Source: Sphingobacterium rhinopitheci (GTDB lineage Bacteria > Bacteroidota > Bacteroidia > Sphingobacteriales > Sphingobacteriaceae). From it: a stretch of 64,000 nucleotides of DNA. The stretch is taken from NCBI RefSeq assembly GCF_022627575.1, contig NZ_JADEYQ010000010.1, forward strand, positions 57,988 to 121,987, in the 5' to 3' direction. Positions 51,071 to 59,024 of the stretch are shown here, one piece after another (within the stretch, counting starts at the first letter, position 1; each line of letters begins with the position of its first letter). Both the position numbers and the translations under genes were made by a program. The notes under the pieces were generated by a model that had not been told where the DNA came from, searched no databases, and worked only from the letters and a program-made list of their open reading frames with translations.

Positions 51071-51300
51071 AATCTTTTATTTTAAATTTATCTATAATTT
51101 ATCTATAATTTATCAATTGAGCAAACATTGTGATGTATGTAATTATTTTTAATATTTTTTATTACTTAATAGGTTGTAGCATTTATGCGAATTGTGTCGT
51201 TTATAAAGAATACACAACTAAAAAAAAGCGTAGGTATTAGTATATATAATTTGTGAATAAAATACATAACTTACATCATTGAACTGCCTATAGGATTTCT

Positions 51301-51915
51301 GTGAGTATATTACCTAAATATTTTAAAAAGAAAGCTCCATTAACATTGAAGTTAGCATTGGAGGAATGTGTTTTGTTAAATTCAGAACGCAGTAAGTCTT
51401 TCCTATATAAAAGATTTTATGGATATCTTATGGCTGTATCTATTCGTTATGTAAAGGATGAAATGGAAGCTGAAGATGTGGTTAATGAATCATTTGTTAA
51501 GATATTCAATAAAATAAATGGTTTTTCTTTTGAGAATGATGAACTCATTATTGAGAAAACATTTAAAGCATGGATAGCACGAATAACAGTTAATACATCT
51601 ATCGATAAATTACGTGTAAAAAAGGGAAATTATGCGTTAGATGATTTGACTGATGCTGATTTAAAATCACATGCTGTAATGATATCTACTAGTTTGGAGG
51701 AGAAAGATATCATGAATTTATTAAATAGCTTGACAGATGTCCAACGTTCAATATTCAATTTGTATGAGATTGAAGGTTATTCTCATGATGAGATAGGGAA
51801 AATGCTCCAAATTCCAGAAAGTACTTCGCGTACTTATCTTACAAGGGCCAAATCCAAATTGCGTCAATTGTATATGGAACAGTTTGAAATATTAGAAAAA
51901 ATTAATCATTCTTAA
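51301..51915 (+). CDS. ECF-type RNA polymerase sigma factor
   Basis: A 204-residue sigma-70 family regulator. Region 2 (about 25-100) contains RFYGYLMAVSIRYVKDEMEAEDVVNESFVKIF. Region 4 (about 135-190) has LTDVQRSIFNLYEIEGYSHDEIGKMLQIPESTSRTYLTRAKSKLR, a complete helix-turn-helix. I use GTG 51301, which gives a sensible N-terminus. It is followed after 14 bases by a protein with one membrane helix, the probable anti-sigma partner. Targets are unknown. Confidence 0.88.
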   Translation: MSILPKYFKKKAPLTLKLALEECVLLNSERSKSFLYKRFYGYLMAVSIRYVKDEMEAEDVVNESFVKIFNKINGFSFENDELIIEKTFKAWIARITVNTSIDKLRVKKGNYALDDLTDADLKSHAVMISTSLEEKDIMNLLNSLTDVQRSIFNLYEIEGYSHDEIGKMLQIPESTSRTYLTRAKSKLRQLYMEQFEILEKINHS

Positions 51916-51929
51916 TATATAGTCGTAGA

Positions 51930-53252
51930 ATGAAAAGAGATAAAGAATTAGTAGCAGATATTGTTGATCGTTTGAAATCAATAGAGAATTATCCCTATAG
52001 AGAAGGTGCTTGGGAGAATTTTAAGCAAAAGAAACCTATTTCTTCTACTGGAGGGATTAGCATTAACAAATATTTGGCTATGGCAGCAATGCTAATAGCA
52101 GGTTTAGTGATTTCATATTATAGTTATAATAATAAAGTAACTATACACAAAGATCTAGAGCAAAATAATAGTTTAATTGTTACGCAAGAAAATACTAAAG
52201 GTGCCCTATTGGAGGATGTTCCAGTTGGTAATATAGAAGCAGATAATTATGATACAATAATTCGTTCTTCAACACTTATTGGAGCAAGTGAGCAAAAAAA
52301 TACTAATCTACCAGGATTAGATTATATAGATAATGATCTACAACTAAATGTAACGGTCGATCTCAGTCATATTCTTCCATTAAAGCCAACTTTGGGACAA
52401 TTTAACCCTCCCGCAATTGTTGTGCAAGAAGACTTAGATAAAGTGCAGTTATCTAATGATTTGGCAGACCATCTGATATTAGCAAATAGTAGTTTGGCAC
52501 AAACTATACTTTCAAATTCTAATCATGAAAAGTCTTTAAGTCCTAAGCGTTTCAAATTCTCCGAGAAGTTCGATTTAGGTTTATTTATTTCGCCGTTTAC
52601 CAATTCTGAGAATCTTAGAGTAGGAGGTGGATTAGCATTGGCTTATAATATTAATAATAAAATTAGTATTCGTACTGGAGCATCTTATAATACGTATGAA
52701 GTAGGTCTTCTGAAAAATCCCCTTGCCGCAAGTAGCGTTGAACAAGTTGAGGTAGGTATGTTGAATTCTAATTTGCAATCGCCGGGTAGTGGTAATGATT
52801 TGTTATCTGTATCTAAATTGGCGATTCCAAATATAAACGCTGTGTCAGGTTTTGTTCAGTCTGTTGAAATTCCTCTTGAAGTGAAATATACATTGAATAA
52901 TTCCTTTTATGCTGCAGCGGGAGTTTCTTACTCCACAATTGTGAGCCAAGAAAGAAATGCACAATATGTAGAGAATGTGAATTTAAATACCTTTAATGAT
53001 GGTTTTCCAGCGAATGAACAGGAAGCTTCTAAAGTATTGAAGATGGTTACTAAAACAGTTAAATCTGCTGAGCAGAATGTCAATACCGCAGGTTATAATG
53101 GGTTTATAAACTTATCTATTGGCAAGAAAATGAAGGTGAATAGTAAATTTGGTGTGGCCATTGAACCTTATTATAAAATACCTGTAGGAGAATTTAGAAA
53201 AGCAGATATGAATTACAGTAATGGTGGTGTACGAATTATGACCAACTTCTAA
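51930..53252 (+). CDS. Putative anti-sigma/outer-membrane beta-barrel fusion
   Basis: A 440-residue protein that starts with a short cytoplasmic segment (1-45) typical of Bacteroidota sigma partners (YPYREGAWENFKQKK). One membrane helix (about 48-65) follows, then a low-complexity linker (66-200). The C-terminal region (about 210-440) has alternating amphipathic strands like a porin-type beta-barrel (FDLGLFISPF, LALAYNINNKISIRTGASYNTYEVG, YAAAGVSYSTIV, FGVAIEPYYKI). The gene overlaps a convergent HAD gene by four bases. Anti-sigma activity is inferred from position and layout, not from a recognised domain. Confidence 0.7.
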   Translation: MKRDKELVADIVDRLKSIENYPYREGAWENFKQKKPISSTGGISINKYLAMAAMLIAGLVISYYSYNNKVTIHKDLEQNNSLIVTQENTKGALLEDVPVGNIEADNYDTIIRSSTLIGASEQKNTNLPGLDYIDNDLQLNVTVDLSHILPLKPTLGQFNPPAIVVQEDLDKVQLSNDLADHLILANSSLAQTILSNSNHEKSLSPKRFKFSEKFDLGLFISPFTNSENLRVGGGLALAYNINNKISIRTGASYNTYEVGLLKNPLAASSVEQVEVGMLNSNLQSPGSGNDLLSVSKLAIPNINAVSGFVQSVEIPLEVKYTLNNSFYAAAGVSYSTIVSQERNAQYVENVNLNTFNDGFPANEQEASKVLKMVTKTVKSAEQNVNTAGYNGFINLSIGKKMKVNSKFGVAIEPYYKIPVGEFRKADMNYSNGGVRIMTNF

Positions 53253-53863
53253 AGTTGATCAATACGCACCCATCCCATTCCAGCTGCTATTGCTCCTTGT
53301 ACTCCGGGGTCACCATCTTCGAATACTAAACATTTTGTTGGATCAACATTCAAATGTTTGGCCGCTAATAGAAAAGGCTGTGCTGAAGGTTTTCCTTTTT
53401 CGGTATCGCCCGCGCAAACTAGAGTTTCGTATTTATCGGCTACTCCGATCACGTCGAGTGTTATATTTAAGGTACTTCTACTTCCTCCAGAAACAATACC
53501 TATTCTTTTTAAACCAACATGATCGATTAATATTTGTCTCACATAGGAGATAGGTTGCGTAGCTTGAATAAAGCGTTCAATAAAAATGGCTGATTTGCGT
53601 TTAGAAAACAGTTCAATATCGAATTCCTTACCGTATCGAATTGTTATTTCCCGTGCTACGGCTACTGTTGGCCATCCGGCTGTCTCGTCGATTAGGTTGT
53701 CATCTAAGTCAATGCCATATTCTGTAGCTGTAGCTACATAAGCCGCTTTGTGTGCATGTATATTGTCTGCAAGTGTACCATCGACATCAAATAAAAGAGC
53801 TTCATAAGGAGCGGCGATTTGACTTAGCTTTTCGTATTTAGTTATTTCTTCGGTTGTCATCAT
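53249..53863 (-). CDS. HAD-superfamily phosphatase, beta-phosphoglucomutase-like
   Basis: A 204-residue HAD hydrolase. Motif I is LLFDVDGTL (D26 and D28), motif II is IVSGGSR, motif III is KGKPSAQPFLLA and motif IV is VFEDGDPGV. A helical cap sits after motif I. Substrates are probably small phosphorylated sugars. Two Met codons (53863 and 53860) are possible starts. A promoter match lies immediately upstream, so the mRNA would be nearly leaderless. It ends four bases inside the convergent anti-sigma-like gene. Confidence 0.87.
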   Translation of the reverse strand: MMTTEEITKYEKLSQIAAPYEALLFDVDGTLADNIHAHKAAYVATATEYGIDLDDNLIDETAGWPTVAVAREITIRYGKEFDIELFSKRKSAIFIERFIQATQPISYVRQILIDHVGLKRIGIVSGGSRSTLNITLDVIGVADKYETLVCAGDTEKGKPSAQPFLLAAKHLNVDPTKCLVFEDGDPGVQGAIAAGMGWVRIDQL

Positions 53864-53869
53864 ATCCTA

Positions 53870-53898
53870 CAAAAGTAATGAATCAAAAAAGGATGCAA
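53870..53898 (-). promoter_or_regulatory. Promoter of the HAD phosphatase gene
   Basis: On the minus strand TTG (53898-53896) and TACTTTTG (53877-53870) are spaced by 18 bases. The -33 element lies inside the 5' arm of the proline dehydrogenase terminator hairpin. The ATG begins 7-10 bases after the box. Confidence 0.65.
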
Positions 53899-53922
53899 AA
53901 TCATTTGCATCCTTTTTTGATT
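53881..53922 (-). terminator. Terminator of proline dehydrogenase
   Basis: AATCAAAAAAGGATGCAAA (53881-53899) pairs perfectly with 53904-53922 around a 4-base loop. On the minus strand the T-rich side follows directly. Its base overlaps the last stop-codon bases of the gene. Confidence 0.8.
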
Positions 53923-55108
53923 ATTTTGAATTTTTACGTCTTTGTTTTTCTTTGATGATAAGGCTCAATTCTCGGCCAGTTTGACCTGCTGCGGAAGAGT
54001 TTTCTTGAGCTCGTCTGAATAAGTAAGGCATTACTGCTTTTACAGGACCGTAAGGCATGTATTTGGCTACGTTGTAATTAGATGCTCCCAGATTAAATGA
54101 TAAGTTATCTGACATACCTAACAACTGTGCGAAAAATACATTCTGATTATTCGGTGCTATATTGCGCTTCTGCATCTCTTGTGCCAATAAAAGACAGCTT
54201 TGATCGTTGTGCGTACCTGCCATTAGTCCTATTTTATCGATGTTATCCAAACAAAAGATGATGGCCTCATTGTAATCAGTATCTGAAGCTGCTTTGTTAG
54301 GTTGGATAGGCGAAGGATAACCCTTCTCCTTGGCACGTTCACGTTCTATCTCCATGTATGCACCACGTACGATTTTTGCACCAATATGGAAGCCTCGAAT
54401 ATTAGCATATGCTAAATCTGCTTTTAGAGATGCCAATTTATCGTGTCTATATAATTGATATGTATTATATACAATAGGTTTTTCGATATTGTATTTTTCC
54501 ATCATGATACGTGCGATATCATCTATTGTGTCTTGAATCCATGAATGCTCTGCATCAATTAATACCGGAATACCAGCTTTATGACAGGCTTTACATATTC
54601 TATCACAACGATCCATCAAGCGTGCAAATTCTTCTTTTTCTTCTGTTGTTAATGTTTCTTTAGCATCTATTTTTGCTAATAAATCAAAACGACCAACACC
54701 AGTAGGCTTGAATACACAGAAGGAAATTAGTTTATTTAATGTCGCATACTTTACTGAAGCAAGTACTTCGTTGCAGCATGCATCAAAACTCTCTTCTGAA
54801 TCTTCGCCTTCTACAGAATAGTCTAATATTGTAGTTACGTTTCCCTTGCCTAATTCTGCGATAGCATGATCACATCCTTGGATTGTTTCACCACCACAAA
54901 ACTGTTTGTAGATTGTATTGCGGATTATCCCCTGAACAGGTAAACCTACGCTTAAGGCAAAATTTGTTATTGGCGTGCCAATTTTAATTAAGCTGCTAGA
55001 CGCTACCATTTTAAACAACCAGTATGCTCTTTCAAGGTCTTTGTCGCTTTTATTGCGAAAAGCAATTTCTGTATTGTCAAAATTTAATGTTGTATTTTGA
55101 GATGCCAT
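53921..55108 (-). CDS. Proline dehydrogenase
   Basis: A 395-residue FAD-dependent enzyme that oxidises proline to pyrroline-5-carboxylate. It is of the single-function type without a fused P5C dehydrogenase. The TIM-barrel motifs include FCVFKPTGVGRFDLL, GIPVLIDAEHSWIQDTIDD, GAKIVRGAYMEIERERA, AGTHNDQSC and the C-terminal YMPYGPVKAVMPYLFRRAQENSS. Promoter elements on the minus strand are TTG 55161-55159 and TACTTTTG 55135-55128. Electrons go to the quinone pool. Confidence 0.92.
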   Translation of the reverse strand: MASQNTTLNFDNTEIAFRNKSDKDLERAYWLFKMVASSSLIKIGTPITNFALSVGLPVQGIIRNTIYKQFCGGETIQGCDHAIAELGKGNVTTILDYSVEGEDSEESFDACCNEVLASVKYATLNKLISFCVFKPTGVGRFDLLAKIDAKETLTTEEKEEFARLMDRCDRICKACHKAGIPVLIDAEHSWIQDTIDDIARIMMEKYNIEKPIVYNTYQLYRHDKLASLKADLAYANIRGFHIGAKIVRGAYMEIERERAKEKGYPSPIQPNKAASDTDYNEAIIFCLDNIDKIGLMAGTHNDQSCLLLAQEMQKRNIAPNNQNVFFAQLLGMSDNLSFNLGASNYNVAKYMPYGPVKAVMPYLFRRAQENSSAAGQTGRELSLIIKEKQRRKNSK

Positions 55109-55127
55109 TCTTTATAAGATTACTAAC

Positions 55128-55161
55128 CAAAAGTAATATTTATTAAATTTATTTTGTGCAA
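55128..55161 (-). promoter_or_regulatory. Promoter of proline dehydrogenase
   Basis: TTG at 55161-55159 and TACTTTTG at 55135-55128 are spaced by 23 bases, at the long end of the consensus. The ATG is 19 bases further on. Confidence 0.55.
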
Positions 55162-55188
55162 AATATCACAAACTGGACAGTATTAGTA

Positions 55189-55207
55189 TATTTTTGGTGT
55201 ATTTTTG
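55189..55207 (+). promoter_or_regulatory. Two overlapping -7 boxes before the S4 gene
   Basis: TATTTTTG occurs at 55189-55196 and again at 55200-55207. The second ends three bases before the ATG at 55211, which would give a leaderless mRNA. No -33 TTG is evident for either. Confidence 0.4.
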
Positions 55208-55210
55208 TTT

Positions 55211-55417
55211 ATGCAAACATTTACATTAGAAAAGGAATTTATCCCACTTATTCAATTGTTGAAAGCTCTAAATTGGGTAGAGCACGGGGGGATGGCTCAA
55301 CGTATGGTTGATGAAGGTCTTGTAAAATACAATGGTGAAGTAGATTACCGCAAGCGTCTTAAAGTACGTAAAGGTGATATTGTTGAATTTGACGGAATGA
55401 AAGTTCAAGTGCAGTAA
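55211..55417 (+). CDS. S4-domain RNA-binding protein (YbcJ/YaaA type)
   Basis: A 68-residue protein consisting of one S4 RNA-binding domain, with the helix motif LNWVEHGGMAQRMVDEGLVKYNGE and the strand segment KVRKGDIVEFDG. Small stand-alone S4 proteins bind structured RNA; the target is unknown. ATG 55211 is chosen over a TTG two codons earlier that lies in the promoter box. It starts a probable operon with aroB (36 bases), the ThuA-like gene and a NUDIX gene. Confidence 0.82.
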   Translation: MQTFTLEKEFIPLIQLLKALNWVEHGGMAQRMVDEGLVKYNGEVDYRKRLKVRKGDIVEFDGMKVQVQ

Positions 55418-55452
55418 ATTATTTATATTTACTGCAATTATAAAAATAGTAT

Positions 55453-56514
55453 ATGCAAGCCATTAATAGTTTAGGATATCAAGTGTATTTTGAAGAAGAT
55501 TTAAACTCTTTAGAATCATTTATAGAAGAAAGAAATTACTCGCAGATTTTAGTATTAGTAGATATTAATACAAATGATAATTGCTTACCTGTATTGCAGG
55601 CGGCTATGCCTAATCTCAGCAATTATGATGTGATAGAGGTTGATCCAGGCGAAGAGAATAAAAATATTGATTTTTGTATCGGTGTATGGAAGACTATGCT
55701 TGATTTTGGTGCTGATCGTAAGGCTGTTATGATAAATCTGGGTGGAGGTGTCGTTACCGATATGGGAGGATTTGCCGCTTCTACTTATAAAAGAGGTATT
55801 GATTTTATACATATCCCTACCACATTATTAGCGCAAGTAGATGCTTCTGTTGGTGGTAAAACCGGAATTGACCTGGATAATGTGAAAAATATAATAGGTA
55901 CTTTTACTCAACCACAGGCCGTATTTATCAGTACTAAGTTTTTAGCTACTTTGGATGAGAGGCAGATAGCGTCTGGTTTTGCTGAGGTAATAAAACATGG
56001 CCTTATACAAGATAAAAGTCTGTATGAATTATGTAAAACAGTAAACTTAGCCGATATCGACGCTGCTATTATTCATCGTTCTGTAGCTATTAAAAACAAT
56101 GTTATTACGCAAGATCCAACGGAGCAAGGTTTACGAAAGATTCTGAACTTTGGACATACGATTGGTCATGCTGTGGAGGGCTACTCTTTATTTAACGATG
56201 AGAATTCTTTATTACACGGAGAGGCTATCGGTATAGGTATGATTTGTGAAGCATGGTTGTCACACAAATATTGTGGCCTTTCGGAAGAGGAGCTCGCCGA
56301 TATTTGCAACACCTTTATGACCTTGTATTCTAAATATAATTACACAAAAGAGCAATATCCTGCATTTTTTGAATTGATGAAAAATGATAAGAAAAATGAA
56401 AGTAATAAAATAGGATTTGCTTTATTAAATTCAATCGGTGATTGTACATATAATATTTATGTGTCTGAAGAAGATATTGAGTCTGCGTTAGATTACTATC
56501 TATCTTTGAGTTAA
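55453..56514 (+). CDS. aroB: 3-dehydroquinate synthase
   Basis: A 353-residue NAD- and metal-dependent enzyme of the shikimate pathway that cyclises DAHP to 3-dehydroquinate. Hallmarks are the nucleotide-binding NLGGGVVTDMGGFAA, IPTTLLAQVDASVGGKTGID, the metal ligands in SGFAEVIKHGLI, and LNFGHTIGHAVEG with LLHGEAIGIGM. The length is normal. It is 10 bases before the ThuA-like gene. Other shikimate genes are not in the window. Confidence 0.95.
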   Translation: MQAINSLGYQVYFEEDLNSLESFIEERNYSQILVLVDINTNDNCLPVLQAAMPNLSNYDVIEVDPGEENKNIDFCIGVWKTMLDFGADRKAVMINLGGGVVTDMGGFAASTYKRGIDFIHIPTTLLAQVDASVGGKTGIDLDNVKNIIGTFTQPQAVFISTKFLATLDERQIASGFAEVIKHGLIQDKSLYELCKTVNLADIDAAIIHRSVAIKNNVITQDPTEQGLRKILNFGHTIGHAVEGYSLFNDENSLLHGEAIGIGMICEAWLSHKYCGLSEEELADICNTFMTLYSKYNYTKEQYPAFFELMKNDKKNESNKIGFALLNSIGDCTYNIYVSEEDIESALDYYLSLS

Positions 56515-56524
56515 TTATATAATT

Positions 56525-57244
56525 ATGAGAGCACTTTTTATTTTTTCAATGTTTTTATTGTTTACTAGTGACATCTGTTTGTCACAGCAAATGAAAAGTG
56601 TTCTCATATTTTCAAAAACTACGGGTTTCCGACATGAGAGTATATCTAAAGGGGTGCAAACGGTGTCCAGATTGCTTGATGAATCAGGGATAAATGCGAC
56701 CCATACAGAGGATGCTTCCTATTTTTGTACTGATAGTCTTTCAAAATATGATGCTGTTTTATTCCTAAGTACGACAGGCGATATTTTGACTAAAGAACAG
56801 AAGGTAGCTTTTCAGGAGTTTATACAATCTGGTAAAGGTTATGTGGGTATACACGCTGCTTCGGACACGGAGTACAATTGGCCTTGGTATGGTCGGTTGG
56901 TAGGTGGTTATTTTTCAAGTCACCCTGCTGTCCAAGAGGCGACGATCAATGTCGTCGATAAGAATCATCCGTCAACAAAGCATCTGCAAAATATTTGGAT
57001 TCACCGTGACGAATGGTATGATTTTAAAGATGTGAAGCCAGGTTTAAATATCTTGATGACATTGGATGAAAAATCCTACCAAGGTGGGAAGATGGGGAAA
57101 TTTCATCCCATCGCTTGGTTTCAGGAATTTGACGGAGGTCGTTCCTTTTATACAGGTTTAGGGCATACTAATGAGTCATTTGATTCAGCAAATTTTCAAA
57201 AACATATTTTAGGCGGTATTTTTTACGTGCTTAAGTATAATTAA
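56525..57244 (+). CDS. Secreted ThuA-like (trehalose utilisation) domain protein
   Basis: A 239-residue protein with a signal peptide (about 1-20, LLFTSDICLSQQ) followed by a class I glutamine-amidotransferase-like ThuA domain. KSVLIFSKTTGFRHESI opens the domain, YDAVLFLSTTGDILT and GKGYVGIHAASDTEY follow, and HPIAWFQEFDGGRSFYTGLGHTNE closes it. ThuA proteins are linked to sugar metabolism, but their reaction is not settled. The fold lacks the classical catalytic Cys here (VGIHAAS). It is part of the aroB operon by spacing. Confidence 0.85.
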   Translation: MRALFIFSMFLLFTSDICLSQQMKSVLIFSKTTGFRHESISKGVQTVSRLLDESGINATHTEDASYFCTDSLSKYDAVLFLSTTGDILTKEQKVAFQEFIQSGKGYVGIHAASDTEYNWPWYGRLVGGYFSSHPAVQEATINVVDKNHPSTKHLQNIWIHRDEWYDFKDVKPGLNILMTLDEKSYQGGKMGKFHPIAWFQEFDGGRSFYTGLGHTNESFDSANFQKHILGGIFYVLKYN

Positions 57245-57278
57245 AAGTATCTTTTACTCTTCAAAACTATATATTGAC

Positions 57279-57692
57279 GTGAATCAAAAAATTCGAATAG
57301 CTTCGGCAATTATATGTAATGCAAATAATGATTTATTGGTAGTACGAAAGCGAAATTCTTTATTCTATATGTTGCCAGGAGGTAAGATTGAACCAGGAGA
57401 GGAGCTGATAGATACTTTACTAAGGGAATTGTTGGAGGAATTGGGTTTGCAGTTTGCGAAAGATGATTTTTCCTTTTTAGGGTCTCATGAGACAGCGGCG
57501 GCTAATGAAGCTAACACCACAGTGCAGGGTAATATTTTTTTATTAACAAAACCGTTGCCACTAGATAAGCTAGATAATAAAGCTGAGATCGAAGAGGTGT
57601 GCTGGATGACTAAGCATAATTATAATTCCTATCAGCTAGCCCATCTTTTGGAAGAATTTGCTTTGCCACGCTGGCTAGCTGATTTTAAGTAA
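57279..57692 (+). CDS. NUDIX hydrolase
   Basis: A 137-residue single-domain NUDIX protein. The box is GGKIEPGEELIDTLLRELLEELG (residues about 37-59, G-x5-E-x7-RE-x2-EE-x-G), with MLPGGK before it. The substrate is unknown; MutT-like and ADP-ribose-type activities are both possible. The start is GTG 57279, 34 bases after the ThuA-like gene; no ATG lies at the right place. It converges on the ATP-cone gene with 15 bases between stops. Confidence 0.82.
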   Translation: MNQKIRIASAIICNANNDLLVVRKRNSLFYMLPGGKIEPGEELIDTLLRELLEELGLQFAKDDFSFLGSHETAAANEANTTVQGNIFLLTKPLPLDKLDNKAEIEEVCWMTKHNYNSYQLAHLLEEFALPRWLADFK

Positions 57693-57707
57693 TCCTTTTG
57701 ATTACAT

Positions 57708-58547
57708 TTAGTGCTCTAATGGATTGTTTATTAGGTCGTTTGCTTCTTGTATAACAAGTTGTTTTTGACTGTTGTTAATAGCTGTAACATCTAAATATTT
57801 TGGCTCTCGCACAATATCTTTGACGAGAATACATGCTGTTTTTAAAAGTTGTTTTTTATCTTTTTCCGTTAGTGTGGTAAGGCAAGTAATAGGATATTCT
57901 CCATTGTTGTCGACTTTTACTTTTAGGCTATCTTCTTTTGGATAGTCCCATGAAAGTAGGTTCATCTTGTGATATTTTCCAAATTTGATCGAGTCTAAAG
58001 TAAAATATGCATTCGTCACTAACCAACCTTCGCTTACTTCTAGTGTTTTATCAAAAAAATTGAACGATAGTCCAGTTATATCTTTTACACGCGACATAAA
58101 GTACATCGGGGTTGTTACAGATATTTTAGCATCTACATCATTTCTGAATTTACACTCTATAGCAAGCAATTTGCTGTCTTTTACTGCGATTACATCTATT
58201 TCATGCGTTACAGCGTGGCCTTGAATAGTTTGCCCTGTTATGGATTCATATCCTTCTTCTTGATAGATTCTAGCTACCCATTTTTCAAAATAAAAGCCTT
58301 CAGGACCTAAGTCGCGTAATGCTTTCTTAAGTGAATAGCGGGCTGCAAAATAGTTGCGTACTTTTTTTAAATGATCAAAAGCGAGTTCGTATAGTTCTCT
58401 TGTGGATATGCCATCGTATAATCTATGCCCGATTTCATTGAATACTTTATCTACCTCTTGCTCATTTGCTCCAGATCTTGATAAGGAATGTCTTAAGCTT
58501 TCGGGGTTGAAGTCAACAAGTTCGCCAGAATATTTTTTTATACGCAT
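57708..58547 (-). CDS. ATP-cone protein fused to a PD-(D/E)XK nuclease-like domain
   Basis: A 279-residue protein. The N-terminal ATP-cone (about 1-90) has MRIKKYSGELVDFNPESLRHSLSRSGA features as in ribonucleotide reductases and NrdR. A Mrr-like restriction endonuclease fold (about 100-205) follows, with a plausible catalytic set in HEIDVIAVKD...LLAIECKF (Asp, then Glu-x-Lys). The C-terminal ~70 residues are unassigned. No methylase or other restriction gene is adjacent, so it is probably not a classical restriction system. Nucleotide-gated nuclease activity is inference. Confidence 0.8.
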   Translation of the reverse strand: MRIKKYSGELVDFNPESLRHSLSRSGANEQEVDKVFNEIGHRLYDGISTRELYELAFDHLKKVRNYFAARYSLKKALRDLGPEGFYFEKWVARIYQEEGYESITGQTIQGHAVTHEIDVIAVKDSKLLAIECKFRNDVDAKISVTTPMYFMSRVKDITGLSFNFFDKTLEVSEGWLVTNAYFTLDSIKFGKYHKMNLLSWDYPKEDSLKVKVDNNGEYPITCLTTLTEKDKKQLLKTACILVKDIVREPKYLDVTAINNSQKQLVIQEANDLINNPLEH

Positions 58548-58651
58548 AATGAGCTCTTATTTTAAAACTTTAAGATATTATTAATTCATTCAATTTACAA
58601 TATTTTAAACCAAATTCTGTTTTAAGTGTTTCATAATAAACATTAAAGGAT

Positions 58652-58957
58652 ATGAATAAGATTGTAGATTACGGTGTAAAAGCACTTCATGAACGTATGG
58701 ATAGAAAATGTGTTAATGGAAAAATAGGAGGTTCGGAACGTGTACTTTCTGTTGTAGCAGGTGCTTTTATTGTTGGATTTGGATTGAAGTATATAACCAG
58801 AAGGCCGCTATTGGCCTTGTCAGGGCTATCATCAGGTGGTGCTTTGGTGTATCGTGGGCTTACTGGGCGATGTGTAATTAAGGCTGAATTTGATAAGGCT
58901 GATAAAGAAAAACGTGAAGAGATAGAGTTTTTAGAACGTCGTTATATTGTTAAGTAG
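58652..58957 (+). CDS. DUF2892-type membrane protein
   Basis: A 101-residue protein with a soluble N-terminal 30 residues, then two hydrophobic helices (about 33-52 and 56-72: VLSVVAGAFIVGFGLKYI and LLALSGLSSGGALVYRGLTG). A charged C-terminal tail is rich in Lys and Glu. The layout SERVLSVVAGAFIVGFGL...YRGLTGRC matches DUF2892/YgaP-type membrane anchors. Function is unknown. It is followed after 67 bases by the sirtuin gene. Confidence 0.75.
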   Translation: MNKIVDYGVKALHERMDRKCVNGKIGGSERVLSVVAGAFIVGFGLKYITRRPLLALSGLSSGGALVYRGLTGRCVIKAEFDKADKEKREEIEFLERRYIVK

Positions 58958-59024
58958 TGCTCTTCTGTAGGTTATATGTTTTTTTATAACGTATGGTTTA
59001 AGTTTGTTTTTTGTATAATAGTAT

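Noticed and set aside
51080..51118. Short direct repeats TTTATCTATAA upstream of the UspA gene
   Set aside because: Two imperfect copies in very AT-rich sequence are not more than chance would give.
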